This document shows positions 35,343-47,770 of a stretch of DNA of 64,000 nt, piece by piece (position 1 is the first letter of the stretch; each line of letters opens with the position of its first letter). The position numbers and the translations under genes are program-made. Origin of the DNA: Casuarius casuarius (Eukaryota > Chordata > Aves > Casuariiformes > Casuariidae); contig PTFA01000050.1 of NCBI GenBank assembly GCA_003342895.1, positions 2,470,560 to 2,534,559 on the forward strand, in the 5' to 3' direction. The notes under the pieces were generated by a model. That model made no database searches and was not told the DNA's origin. It was given only the letters and a program-made list of their open reading frames with translations.

Positions 35343-36299
35343 AAACAGTGTCCCTTAACGAGGATTTACACATTAGCATAAAAGGCCTCCAAAAAAACCA
35401 CTCAGCCTGTAGAAAGCTAGCCATTCACCTTAACCAGCAACTTTTTACTTAACTTAGCCTTTAAATAAACCTATCCTACATACAAGGAAGGAATTCAAAG
35501 AGTTATTTTAAACAGAACATTTTGAGTTTAGCTAAATGTGGGAAAAAATCAGGGCCTGGACTCTCAACCATATCCCAGCTCACCATGCCTATACGTAGAA
35601 GGCGGCAGCGCACACTCCCTCCGTATGCCACAGCCACTTGTGCGTTCAGCCTTCACTCTGAATGTGCTGTCTTGCTTTTGAAATCAAACCGGCAATATCA
35701 CTATTTTCTGGCCAAATTCTTCTCGGCTATGACCACTTCCAGATTTAAATCATGTTACTCAGAGCGCACACAGTGCAAAAGGAGTCAGATTTGAACCTGC
35801 ATGCTACAATAGGCTTTAACTGCATGCACCATATACTTTTAAACACTAATCATTCTTGGGAGCAGTAACTGAGAAATAACTTCATTTTGCTTTCAAAATA
35901 CATGATACATTAAGGAATAAAGGGAAAAGCTACTGAAGAAATGCCACAAAGTTTCCCATCTCCAGCTCACAGAGAATGCCAGTATTTTACACTATGAAAA
36001 TATTGATGGTTTGCTTTAAAGCAGGCTTAGGTCTTTGTCACAATTAGGATTATTCTGCTAGCGCTATAACAATCTCTCTCCCTTGTGCAGATGCTATTGC
36101 AGGAAAAAAAAAGTCTTGATTTCACAACAAATAACATTTAGACATTTATCTCGTGTGGTTTATTATAACTTAGCTTAACCAATTCAGAATGATTTTAAGC
36201 CAAGGAGAGAAGACAGCTAGGATCCTTAATGCCCACAACGGAGTCCTCACCATTCAGTTCAATTTAAACTAGGGATTTACGTAGACTAACGTTGTGCCA
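35343..36299. other. AT-rich non-coding stretch
   Basis: No CpG island, strong splice pair or repeat family was seen. Several TTTAAA and AATAAA-like words are present without a gene context. Confidence 0.5.
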
Positions 36300-36425
36300 G
36301 GTGTGCGTGTGGACAAGGGGAGCGGGGCGAGGGGCGCGGGCTCCCCGCGAGGCAGGGCTGCCGCGTCTGTTCCTGCACCAAAGCAGCACCCCCTCGCCGT
36401 CCCTCCAGCGCCTCGTCCAAAGTGA
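36300..36425. promoter_or_regulatory. CpG-rich patch with G-quadruplex motif
   Basis: About 125 bp of GC-rich sequence includes the plus-strand motif from 36317 to 36340 with G4, G4, G4 and G3 runs separated by loops AGC, CGA and CGC. This is a textbook quadruplex pattern with very short loops. CpGs are frequent. No start codon or donor associates convincingly. Confidence 0.5.
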
Positions 36426-38079
36426 CCTGTGTGAAATCTGAGAACGGATATAAATCAAAGGGAGAAAAAGTAATAAAAAGCTCCCGGCAGACTTGATGAC
36501 ATGTTGATAATGTTCTCGTCCTGGAGTCAGGGTGACACCAGCCCAAAGATGATATATAGAACTAAGCCCACATACCGACGATTTACTGGCCTAACGACAG
36601 TTTTCATTGATCAGAGGCCAACAATTACTGGATCGCATCCCACTGCCTATTTCAGTATCAGGCTCTGGCGCGCAATCAAAACACTAGCCCTGCTTCTCCA
36701 CAGTTCATGTGCCAACTCTGCAGTGGATGCTCCAGCCAAGCAGGAATGATATGCAAATCTGGCAGGTGTTTGGGGCATACCAGCGCTGCTCAAAAGCCCA
36801 AACAGAAAAAAGGAGAGCGCCGACCGGCTCGGGGAGTCCCGGCTGGCTGCACGACGGCTGCGGGCTCCGTACAGCGCGCAGGGAGCCAGGCCCAGAAACG
36901 GGAGACGTGGCTTTCAGGCGGCAACAGCAAAGCTCAATTATTTTTGCTCGGTATAAACAAAGCATAGTCTTTATATCCCCTCCAGACTGTCTGCATGAAG
37001 GTCTCTCTTGCCACTGAAGCTTATTTCAAAAAGAACAAGAACTTACAAATAAACAGAGCAACTGGTACTGGTACCAATCACATAACGTTCCTTTGTTTTT
37101 TCTTTTGCTTTGTATTTTAATGTAGGGAACCAGTAGAAAGAGATTCCTTTCCCAAGCGTATGGAAAATGGATGTGTCAAACTGAATTAATATCTGCAATG
37201 GCACATTCAAATGGCCATGATTAAGCTGCTGGAACGAGATGAATCAATGTGGGAAAGGTGCTGGCAAAGAACTCTTTTTTCCAGTTTATTACTGTCTCTT
37301 GCAGACAGGCAAGTGCATGTAATTTGTCTTGGTCTATCAGGATTTACCTATCTATACCACAGTCAGCACAGGGGAATGCTGAGGATTTCTAAAGGCTTCT
37401 GTCAACCATCTTTGAGACCTAAGAAAATGTTGGGAAAAGACCCCAGGAAATAAACAATTCCTGTTAAACAAAGTAATTAATAGATTCCTGACAGTAAGCT
37501 CAGGAAGGATATATATTTAGAAATTACACAGGACCACAGCCTACACGAAGACCGATGCAGCATGATCTTTGTACAGCGCTCTTAAAACTAGTGACACAGT
37601 CAAATACTTTACTTCTCTCTTTCACCTCCGATCCCTTTATTTTGTTAATCCTTCCCTAAAAACTCATTTGGCCAAGTTTTTCAGCAGAAACAAAGCATCT
37701 CAAGAGTTCAAAAAGGGAATACTGTTTTTAAGAGCTCAGGCAATAGAAAAGATCTCCTCAAGACTAGATGTCATTTGAATAATGGCTTATCTGCTATTTC
37801 ATGAGGCTTCAGAGTTGGGTGATGACTTTTAAGAAAAGTACAGGCAGAGGACAGCGCGGTTTTGAAGGAGCTCGTGGGTTCTTTTGTTGTTCTTTTCTCA
37901 ATAATACATGTAAAAATGGAGCCATTACTAGAAATGCTACCAATGTTTTGGGACAACAGCAGTGACTACCCAGGCCCACTGAAAAATGTGTACACTCATT
38001 ACTTCCAACCATATGTTCTTTCTTTTCTTAAAAAATAAAGAAATAAATACCACGCACACACAATATTTAACCTTCTTCC
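36426..38079. other. Non-coding stretch
   Basis: A small GC patch lies at 36800-36905. On the plus strand pyrimidine tracts near 37260-37300 end in CAG without a supported exon. The remainder is AT-rich with TTTAAA and ATATATTT words. Confidence 0.5.
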
Positions 38080-38640
38080 ACGCAGGGAAGGGATGGCCGC
38101 GCACAGGCAAGACGAGGGGAGCGAGTACCACAGGCTGCTGCCGGCGTACGCTCCGACGAGACAGGGCGTTTCTCCCTCCGAGCTTCCCGCAGCACCACCT
38201 TCAGCGGAAGGGTCCAGGCACTTCAGACCCCAGCTGACTTTCACGTGGGCAGTACCAGCTTCCACCGGTACCACGCTGCGCTGCAAGGCGGGCGCCCGGA
38301 CCGGGAGGCACGGCCTCCGCGCGCTCCCGAGGCTTATTAACCTGAGCTCGGGAATTAGAGCAAGGAGACGCTGGCGAGTGCCCGCACCTGAAGCGCGGGA
38401 TGTGCCACCGGCGTCGCACACATACTGCCCGTGCCCGGAGGCCGGCCGGCGGCCAGGAGGGCTGCCTCCCCGTCCGCGCGGCTCCGCAACCCGCGGCGTG
38501 TTTTGACCACGTATAGGGAGGCCAGAGAGCGCTTCCCAGAGCGCGCTCCCCCCGCCTTTCGGGCCGCCGCGCTCGCCCAGCCCGGGGCTCCCCCGCGTGC
38601 CCCCGCTCAGGCAGCCGCTTCGGCTTCCACTGCTCTGCGG
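38080..38640. promoter_or_regulatory. CpG island (about 550 bp)
   Basis: A continuous GC-rich, CpG-dense segment between AT-rich flanks. Overlapping ORFs occupy both strands (for example 137 codons plus, 140 codons minus), as expected for this composition. No donor of good quality was found at either edge, so no transcript direction is proposed. By size it is one of the two best CpG islands of the window and a likely unmethylated regulatory region or promoter. Confidence 0.6.
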
Positions 38641-39407
38641 GGAAAAAAGGCTCTTCTGTTCAGAGAGGCCAAATTAGTGCCTGAAGAGGGTTCCCAGACT
38701 GCAACTGCTGTAGGCATTAAGTAGGCGCGTTTCTAGAGACCAGATTTTTGGAGGAAAGAAGAAATAATCCACATATACAAAGCTGAGAGATTTATCCATA
38801 GCGTGTACCCCAAGTGCTAAGTCTACCAATCAAGGTAAAACAATTCCTTTGCAGATGCAACTCTTTCTCAAGGCATTTGCTTTATAATTTAAAGGCATAC
38901 ACAGCACCTGTATGCTGCTCGCTGTACGCTGCCTGTAATCATACAGTACTGCCAAATGACACTGCATCAACGTATTGTTTCTTTTCACTAAGATTAACAG
39001 GAAGAAAAAGCGCAATCCTATTATTCACAAATCCACTGGTATTTGTTGAATAGTATATCTGGCAGAGTAAACTAATACCTGCTACAGAGCCGGTCCAAAA
39101 CCACATAAAAGTATTTTCAGATGACTGACTAAAGAAACAGCAATTTGTTGGTAGTGTCAGCTAAAAACTATCCAAACAGCCCTATTTCCCAAACCCTCTT
39201 GCTTTGTATGCCTCTCTCTGCCTGACTTCACGCTGCCTTCTTGCTGCTGTTACAGGTCACGATGCACCTTCGTCCGAACCATCTTCAGCCTCCAAGCCCC
39301 TGTGCTTCCCTCCTCTCATACTATTCTTCTCTTTCAATAATCTTTTCCACCCATTCATCTCTTATTCCCTCCTTTTACTCCAAACAGTTTCCTACATGTC
39401 ATCTTTG
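38641..39407. other. Non-coding stretch
   Basis: Pyrimidine-rich DNA lies at 39205-39400 (many TCTTC and CCTCC words). No exon pair was supported and no repeat family identified. Confidence 0.45.
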
Positions 39408-39456
39408 AAAATGGCGTGGACTACAGATAAATTTTAGACACAGAAAACGCCATTGT
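39408..39456. promoter_or_regulatory. Inverted pair of YY1-like motifs
   Basis: AAAATGGCGT (39408-39417) and ACGCCATT (39447-39454) form a perfect 8-bp inverted repeat with a 29-bp spacer. Both arms match the YY1 core ATGGCG. YY1 pairs occur in enhancers, promoters and imprinted elements. The spacer could also let the arms form a short hairpin. Binding is inferred from the motif only. Confidence 0.35.
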
Positions 39457-42400
39457 ACAGAGATAAATTGATGGTAAATAACCAGTCCTCTTTTTCGGTT
39501 GCAGGAGGTGCCACATTCCCAGAGATGCACCCCCTCCGGCCCTTTATTCAAGGCGTCCTGTCTCTTATTTATGGCGTTTGACAGATTTTGGACAAATTTG
39601 AAGCATGACAGTGGACTATTGTACCATATTGTGTGTCAAAAGCTGGCCTACGCTAAATTCACTCCACACCTTCAGTGACATACGAAGGATTTCTAAATTC
39701 CTCTTAAGCAGCAGAGGATTGTTTGATGCTGTTCCAGACTGTACCGGACACTTACTGTTCACACTGCCGAAATATAAAAGCACTGGGGCAGCAACAGAGG
39801 CTCTGAGGTTGCCTGCAGACCGAGGCAAATATTAAAACATTATGCTCAGTTGTACTCTGTTCAAATCTGGAAGGTTAGATTAACTTTGCAGTCAGGCAAA
39901 GGAAGTTTATATTGATCAAATGGATCAAAAATTCCACAATGCTTTTTTCTTCTCCCCCCTTCAGTTAAAGCTTTCTCTCTTGGCTGATGCAAGGGAAATT
40001 TTCCAGGCATTATTTTGGGAGATGGATTACATAGCAAGCATGTGAAAGCACTCCAAAGGCGAGCTGGCAGCCTTCGTGATTTGTTCCTGTATCTTTAATT
40101 TTTGCTAGGCTCTCCCCTTCCCCCTCTTATCCTGTGTTTCCACTTCTCATTTCAGATTTTAGCCTCTTTACTGGATTAGCATCTCTTCTTTTTCTATGGT
40201 TGGTGGCTTATGTTTATATACAACAAGTCAACATATATCAAAACCTTCCAATCTGCCAAATGTCATAGACCTAAGACATGTACCTAAAGTGAGGAAGACA
40301 AGAAGTGTGCCTGTGGATTGAAACTTAACACACCAGTCCAGCTCCTTTAACTTCAACTTCATGGTCCCCCTTAGCTGATTCTCATAATTTAGAGCAATAT
40401 GTGCGAGACAAACAACAGGTCTGCGTGGAATGGAAGTCAACATAAAAATAAAGTGAAGGACAGCTGAAACACGGCATCAAGGTGCACTGTGCAATTAGGA
40501 TCACTCCAGTTTCTTATTATTGCAGTAAGTGAAGGTTGCATGCGGGGCTGATCTCTGCAAGTGACTGCAAAGTAAAAAGCAATTTTCAAGTATTTCTGCT
40601 CTGTCCAAGTAACAACTGAATAAAAGGCATTTAAAATCCTTCTTCTCTTTCACAACTTGACAGCATCTGACAGAGCAAGTTTCTCTATACCACTATGTTA
40701 AAAAATAAAAACCAAAGCAATTTTCCTCTTATTAAGAGCCCATGCCACCAGCCAGTACCGTTGGGACATCTTCTGGCTCCACTGCACCCTACCTGCCCAA
40801 ATGGCATCTCTTCCCTTTATGAATCTCTCCAGCAAACGGTGGGGCTGCAGCTATATATAGCCAGCTCCTGCAGGACTGGCTCCCGCTGTCCTCAAAAGGC
40901 ATATCAGGTGCTGGTGCCTATTTTTAAAGTGGAGGTCTGAGCTTCCCAAGTGTGGTGACCCGTGAGTTTGGACATTCTGCTTTTAATCAACTGAGTTAAT
41001 TAACTACAGGTCCCTAAAGGGGAAAAAAGCATCAAAGAGGAAGACCAGGCTACAAAAAGGCAGATGAAGATCTGAGTGATAGGAGCTCCTCCTACTTCAA
41101 ACACAAATTTTCAGGGAGGGATTTTTTTCCTTATCTATGCCACTAACACGCAGACACATCGTCTTCCTTCCTGCAACAGGTTGACATCATCTTTTGTTCA
41201 AGAAAGGCTCACGTGCTGGTATGACTAACTCTCAAGGGAAAGGTCACTCAGCATACAAAATCTTGCCCTTAAATTTCATGCCACTGAAAGAATATTAAAA
41301 ATATACTGAGATCCATGATTGAAAATAAGTACAAACTGCCTTACAGACCTTAACGGAACCTTGTAAAACAAGCAGGACAAGTAGCTGGGATAGTGGGCAG
41401 TGGTGGCAAGTCACTATTTTGAACCACTGAAAAAAAGTGTGCAGTTTAAAGTGGTTCAAGTTATTTCTGCTTCTGTGCACGCACTTCTTCGTACTGGCAC
41501 ACACCTCACCTCTAGCATAACGGGGCTGTTACTTTGACTTACACCACTGGGGAGAAAGCAAGGATCTTCTCAGTCTGCTCAATGTAAAAAGCAGATACTG
41601 ATAGACATGGTTAAGTCATAGTCTTAGCACAAGCTGAGAAGTACTATGACTGCTTCTCCACGTCGCTGACACATCGGCAAACACTGAAGACATACAGAAC
41701 AACATGATCAATGGACAGAAATCCTCTACCTACAGTGAGGATGGACCCACTGTTGATAGTGGATGTCATGCCCTGGTTCTGCAAAGATAAGTCCTTGGGC
41801 CTCTGTTTTCTCTCGCCCTGACACGCGTACGCACAAACAGACTGCCCCTTAAACACACACACACTTAGGGTGCAACGGAGGCCAAGCTTCGCAGTCAAAG
41901 GTTCCTAAATCTGCCCCTTTTTGGTTACCCGAGATTAGCGCTGGTGTGTCCTTTCTGACATTCCCATTAACTTAACGGCCTCCCTTAAAGCAGCAGCGAA
42001 CAAAGAACAGTGGGCAGTTTTGCTTTCTCCATTTTTTGTCATCTACACTTTTACTGCAGTATTTCTTTTAATAAATTTCTTCTTTCTCAGCCACTGACCA
42101 TGCCTTTCGTTCTCGCGGAGAGAGGGTGACAGTTCTGGACAGAGCACATACAATGGACAGGAGTGTCTCCATGGAAACTTGATATTTCTCCTCTGGTTAA
42201 AATAGCACAACTAACTGTAAAATTTCAAAGCAGCTAGAAACTGAACAGCTAATCCTACCTTACTTACCTCCTGCTATATATTCAAAAACAGTAACATTCC
42301 CAGCGTTGTAAGGAAATGCTCACCCATGGTCTATACATAGCCATCCCAGCCAGCGGAGCCGGGCAGAGGTGAGGTGTCATTCCACTTTGGGCAACACAAA

Positions 42401-44101
42401 CGGCGAGACGGACACTCCTGTTCACGTGGCGAACCAGCAACAGTCACAAGTCTTAAAACTGATCTCACTTAAGTTTGTTTCTTTCCACTGACAAAGAGAG
42501 ACTAGATGACTAGCTCAGATGTCAACATCTGCATTGCAGACATTTAAAGTTAGCTGAGATGAACTGAGCTCAAGATGTCCCAAGAGGTACAGACTACTCG
42601 CACACTGTGCAGGGCACTAGGGAGACAAAGGACAACCATAAACTAAATGCAGATTCTATGTGAGCATATAGAGCATAAAATCTGGAAGCTTTCCTATGCC
42701 CATTTTATCTAAGGAAGATGACAAATAACTATTACTAAATTAGTAATGACTTCCTATTTGTAGAAGCCGGAAGCCTTAGGAAGGATGCCTATGGTAATTT
42801 ATCTGAGCAGGCACTGCAGGTTTTGACCACAATGTTACTGAGTTGCAAGTAGAGCACTTGAAACTTTTCCAGCTCAGTTACAATCTACAAAATTCTTGAT
42901 AGTTTAAGTTATTAATCATTTTAGAATCATTTTCTGTATCATATGCAGCACATTCATCTTTATTGTTTTTTGTTATAGTCAACATTCTTGCCTGCAGTAC
43001 CCTCTTTTTTGGCCCTCTGCTGTTTTTCCCACTTACTTTCATTTCTGACCTCCAACGGAAATTTTGCAGGCTTACCAATCACATCATCATTTTCACTATT
43101 GCCTTGACACAGCATGCTTACATGCTCAAAAAAATACTCATATCATCCCCAAGAAGACTTTTCACTGAAGTGTGATTCTCCCAGACAGCTTTTACTGATA
43201 TTATTGTATGCTTAGCTTTGGTTAATAACCTAGTCAAAAGGTACAACCTGGTTAAAGTCAACAACTAATTTCTGTCAGCCTCATTTCTGAGCAATCAAGT
43301 CAGCTGTTTCAACAATATGCTTTCACTTTAACTTGCTGCTCCTCGTCTTCAAGGTAAATTACTTCATTGGGAGGCAGAGTACAGATAGCAGCATCTGCTG
43401 TGATTCAATTAAAGGCAGGAATCAAATTCTCTCTTGCTGTTTTACAAACATTGAGCAGTTTTTTAGAACTAACAAGATGCCTGGAAAATTGTTACACAAT
43501 TTAGGAAGAAAGAAATCTTTCTAATTAAAACAAACAAACAGGAAAACAGCTCTCACCCCTATCTGGTTAGATGCATGCTAAGGCACTGCCTTATCTTGCC
43601 CACCCTGGACTTGCCTTAAGATAACAGAGTCCAGAACCTAGTCCACTTCCTACCACACTGTATAAATTCACAAACAAAACAAAAAACCCTTGCATTCCCC
43701 ACCACCACCAAGAAACCTCACAACCCCAAACCCTCACATCCCTCAAACTGCTTTGGCCAGTCATTTGTACCAGTCACGGAGAACGCGTTATCAGACCTAG
43801 AACCTTTAACACAACAAATGTCTGATAACCCATAGGACTTAGTTTTACAACCCGATTTTTTCCTGGCCAACAATATGATATTCATTCATGGATCTGATTT
43901 AAAGGAGAACAGTTGCCTCTAGTAAAATTAGTCATAGCAAAAGGCTGTTAGAGACATATCTATGCCCCACTCAGTGAAATGTCTTCCCAAATAAAAATTA
44001 CATTAAAAAATGCAACTGTTTATTTTATAACCCACTTCTTTATCAACCTGTGTGCTTTTATGCTTTGAGTTTTCTTTGCACTGTGTCAATCATGTGACCA
44101 G
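39457..44101. other. AT-rich non-coding stretch with isolated splice-like signals
   Basis: The 39480-40130 part has an enhancer-like texture: low repeat content and words such as TTATTTATGGCG and TGGATTACAT. A palindrome AGTTAATTAACT lies at 40994-41005 and (AC)n at 41853-41864. A perfect minus-strand donor (CAGGAG then GTAAGTAAGG, exon edge 42268) has one open upstream frame of about 17 codons but no acceptor. Pyrimidine-rich DNA follows at 42960-43040. No gene is supported. Confidence 0.4.
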
Positions 44102-44440
44102 ATGTCCACATTAAAATTAGTGAGCAGAGCAACATACATGGTAACGGCAAATTCTGGAAAATACACAGGAAAAATCTTTTTAAAAACAGATTTATATAAG
44201 ATCAGGCACATTCAAAGACAACTATCAAATTTAAGGCAAACTAAAGTTGCAAAGGAATTGTTCCAAGCGGGTGTAATCCTGACATCACAGCTCGGGTGTC
44301 ACATAGGATATGGAGAATTCCTGGTAGACGTTGCACTTACCATAAATCTCTGGCCTTTTTCACTGGTTGTTATGATTCTCCCATGTGATAGCAAATGGTA
44401 TGCGAGCAGATTTGGACAGACAGCCCTAGTTAAACCTTAG
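44102..44440 (+). CDS. 112-codon ATG ORF in AT-rich DNA, unidentified
   Basis: An ATG-initiated frame runs for 112 codons although the local GC content is low, so it is longer than most chance ORFs nearby. It is basic in its first half (many Lys, Arg and Gln) and more hydrophobic later, with a Leu/Val/Ile-rich stretch near codons 82-95. No domain is recognised. The ATG lacks a strong context (AGATGT), there is no nearby CpG island and no poly(A) signal in a telling position. One or two such ORFs are expected by chance in 64 kb, so this is weak. Confidence 0.12.
   Translation: MSTLKLVSRATYMVTANSGKYTGKIFLKTDLYKIRHIQRQLSNLRQTKVAKELFQAGVILTSQLGCHIGYGEFLVDVALTINLWPFSLVVMILPCDSKWYASRFGQTALVKP
44341..44435 (-). 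other. Candidate 95-nt minus-strand exon
   Basis: The segment is bounded by a pyrimidine-rich acceptor (TTCTCACTTTCCTAAG) and a consensus donor (TTTATG then GTAAGTGC). One frame is open: two bases, then 31 codons ending in phase 0. It reads Leu-Thr-Arg-Ala-Val-Cys-Pro-Asn-Leu-Leu and onwards, with no recognised family. Its phase does not fit the candidate first exon at 60833-60912. It lies opposite the ORF at 44102-44440. Confidence 0.18.
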
Positions 44441-45304
44441 GAAAGTGAGAACGGGTTTTTAAGTAAGGGCCAGATTGTATTTGGTTAGCAGGTTCCTAAA
44501 AGCATGTATGTAAGGGATACTGCTGCAAAGGAAGCAGCCCCGCTTCAACTCCCATTAACCCTTGACAGGTATGACTTAAAGCTGAAATCTCACACCTTCC
44601 CTGGTTTACCGCTCAGTGCTCTAAGTGCTCAGATATGTACATAGATAGTTCTCAGATTCCCAGGGTTTACAATTCCCAGCTCCACCTAATGAAGAAACTT
44701 CCTCCCAGTGTTTATTTTTCGAACACACCAGCGAGCCTTCCCTCCTCGTAAGCCTCTGAATGCTCATTTCAGCAGGCCACCAGCTCATGTCACACTGTAA
44801 TGAGCGTGAAATCTAACTATAAACCACACTTGGCCAAATTCGTATCAACAGAGACAGAGGAAGCAAGACAGGCATAAGGGAAACGCAGTTCACAGCTGTG
44901 GAGATCATAACTGAAGTGCTACATGCAAGAACAAGATTACATTTCCTATCAAATTCCATAGGGATTAAATAATCAAAATCATTCTGGTAAGGAGGACAGC
45001 TAATTCCATTAAACAAGTTTGATACATACAAAAAGGAATCTATTTATTCTAAAGCGAGCAGAATGTGAGAGAGATTCAGGAAGTATCTTTTATGGCTAAG
45101 ACAACAGCGAAAGCTATGCTCATAGAAATGCAGCTGATAACACAATTAAGCAAATTTTGAAAATATTTCTTGCATTTTGGAAGTGCCCAAAAACCTAAAT
45201 AATATTCAGAGTCTAAATACAAAGCAGAAGATATATCCTCTCCTACAAAGTCTAATAGACAAGAGCCATAAGTAAACAGCAGTGGAAAAAAAGACCCAAA
45301 AGAA
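44441..45304. other. AT-rich non-coding stretch
   Basis: GGGCCAGATTGTA near 44468 may be a fragment of the same old amniote repeat class. No exon was supported and no island seen. Confidence 0.4.
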
Positions 45305-45405
45305 GTGAAACTACTTGTTCACCGTCACATAGTTGTTCAACCAAAGACCCAACATAGTGCAGAAGTCCCTCCATCCCACCTTCTAGGCAGCGACCCGAGG
45401 TGGTA
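45305..45405 (-). repeat. Possible MIR-like relic (reverse)
   Basis: GAAACTACTTGTTCACCGTC then ACATAGTTGTTCAACCAAAG resembles the reverse complement of the MIR tRNA-derived part (AAGTAACTTGCCCAAGGTCA, then CACAGC). About 60 bp match loosely. It is weak alone. Confidence 0.35.
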
Positions 45406-47234
45406 CACAACTACAGAAGTATGGTAAAATGTTTCATATAACATTCACTGTCACTCATTTTGAATGCAGATAGTGCCAGTTTTAGCTGTTATTCAAGGAA
45501 AAGTTAAACTTTCATTCTTTCCCACATCTTTAGACTGGATATTTTATATATATATAAGGAGGAGGGAGAAAAGCCAGACTCAGGTCCGGCTTTTGCGCTG
45601 CTGCAGAAAGCAGAGAACTCTCCTGGTATACGCATTACTCTGAAAGCGGATGAAACTCAGCTGTTTTTCAGAGAGCTAAGATGTGGAGACAGATGAGCAT
45701 GGAGGGAAAGAGACCAGGCATGGAAGGGGAGGTGAAAAAGGAATTTCCTAGAGAGGCTGAGGTTAGAAGCTGAATCAGAAAAAGGAAGAATTAGAAAAAG
45801 TGGGGAGATAAGAAAGGGAAATACCAGTTCAAAGACTAATCCGGCTAAACGACGTATTAGTCCATGGCTTCAGGGGAACGTCTCTTTTTGAAACTGGGTT
45901 CTTAGGCCAGCTTCAGCAAGGTGTTTCCATTTCCATGGCTCATTTTGCAGTGATATGGAGATAACCTGAGGTTGTGGTAAGAAATAGCTCTGCACTGAGC
46001 ATATTCAGCCGCGCGCAGCCTCTTGGTAGTTGAGCCGGTAGACAGGCCTGCTGCCACACTACTACGTATAATGTTTTACTATGGTGGGAGAGAGGGAGAA
46101 GAGGAAGTGGAAAGTCAAGGTAAGCAGGCCCAGCTCTCCTTCATCCTCTCCCCATGGACAGTGTTGACTTACCTTAAAAATGTCAGGATGGCATATGAGC
46201 ATATGTTGGCCCATTCTGACCACAATTACGGCCACTCGGAAAATATATTCTTTGCCAAGCACAGTCACCTTCTAATTATCTACACTCCTTGCCGTTTCAG
46301 GCAATCATGCCAACTACTATTTACGTGCAGTTAATTTTATTAGTAGTAATCTTGCCACCAAATTAATGCAAGCTGCTGCTCCAAAATGGACATCACGCTC
46401 CTTCGCAACAGTGATTAGTGTAGCGAAGAACACAACAACCGGATTTTACATAAAACATAGATCTGCCGAAGGATTCACCGCCTGGTGCTAAAGGCTTTGA
46501 CAGGAAATGAGGGCTGACATGCTATTGCCTCCAAACGCTATGGTCTCAACCCAAGGTAATATCTAACAAATACTAATCAATCCATTATGTAAATATCTCC
46601 TAGTTTTTTCTTTTTTCCTAGTTTTTCCTTTCAGACATGACCACATTGTCCTGCTGTTTGGTCTCTTATTCATTAAGTTCTGATGGTTACTAAAACTTCC
46701 CAAAAAAGGAAGCAAAGACTTGATTTGACAGCAAAGGCATAAGTAAAGAGAAGACATATTTCAAGACAAACAAGAAAAATAACCCGCAATCCTCTTTTTG
46801 ATGCTTTACTTGGGGCATCTGGAAAGAAGGATTAACACAGGGTGAAACAGATAAACCTTGCCTGCAAAATTGTTTCTCAATACCGTCAATTTAAAGGAAA
46901 TGACTAGCACGCAAAACCAGCCCACTAGTCTGGCACGAGAAAAATTAAGGTTGAGCTCTGCTGTGACCGGCTCAGAAGCAGCACGTATCCTGCCTCCTGC
47001 CTGACGGAGCATAGAAGAGTTAAAAACGTGAAGCAGAAACAGGATTCGCAGAGCTTCGGCCCGCTAACCCCGGTGGTAGTCTGCCAAGCCAGCTGAGGGA
47101 ACGGTGTGGTTTCTCCTTGGTAAAACGAAAACCAGAATTTGAGTAAAACATGCCACAGCCTCGACAAGTGCTTGCTGCCAGAGGAGCAGCATTAAGGAAG
47201 AGCTGGCCTCTGAGGCGACGGTGGTGTTCAGGCG
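45406..47234. other. Non-coding stretch with purine-rich DNA
   Basis: A (TA)6 lies at 45545-45556. The stretch 45690-45830 is strongly purine-rich (GGAGG, GAAAAAGG, AAGAATTAG words). A plus-strand donor (GTCAAG then GTAAGC, exon edge 46119) follows an acidic Glu-rich open frame from about 46068 but lacks a credible acceptor. No repeat family was identified. Confidence 0.4.
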
Positions 47235-47770
47235 GGCTCCTCGCTCCAGAGAGGACCGGGAGGACCGTGACTGACACGGAGGAACGCTGAGAGGACAGGC
47301 ACGCTCGTCGAGAGCGGCGACAAATACTGCCCTTAAACAGGACAGCAAGGTTGCGCGAGGGTTGAGGACTCGGAGACCCCGCTGTGTAGATAAACCAAGG
47401 CTGCGGCTAGGGCTTGCTGAGGGAGCATCCCCCGAAGTTCACTTGGGGTTTCGGACTGGCCCAGTCCATGACCTCCAAGCCAAACTCAGCACGCAAGCAA
47501 ACCGCTGTTCAGCGACGCCCTGGTAGAGCTCTGCCCAGGAAAGGCGGTGGTCTGTCACCCTCGCTCCAGCACAGGATCTCCACGCAGAGGCGTCAGGCAC
47601 CGCGTGCTGCGAAGTGCTCGCGTGTGGCAAACCGAACCCGCCGCCTCCTCGGCTCCCCTCCCTGCTCGGCCGCCGGCCGCTGCGAGCGGTGAGCTGCCAC
47701 CGCCGGCCCCTGCGGTCCTGGCACCGCGGGCAACCTGCTGCTCTCGCCCCGCAGCTGCTCGCTCCGCAAG
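47235..47770. promoter_or_regulatory. CpG island (about 530 bp)
   Basis: GC and CpG rise from about 47235, peaking at 47640-47760. Overlapping ORFs occupy both strands, consistent with composition. The plus side is followed at once by a long polypurine tract (47768-47865). No good donor was found next to either edge. The island is a likely regulatory or promoter region. Direction is unknown. Confidence 0.55.

Noticed and set aside
38093..38506. 137- and 140-codon ORFs on opposite strands
   Set aside because: Both lie in the CpG island and reflect low stop-codon frequency. No splice or start context favours either.
44102..44440. Fragment of a transposable-element protein
   Set aside because: No reverse transcriptase, integrase, transposase or capsid motif is visible. 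It is kept only as an unidentified ORF with low confidence.
46023..46060. tRNA-like fragment around GTTGAGCCGGTAGACAGGCC
   Set aside because: No cloverleaf can be drawn and the A and B boxes do not match consensus.
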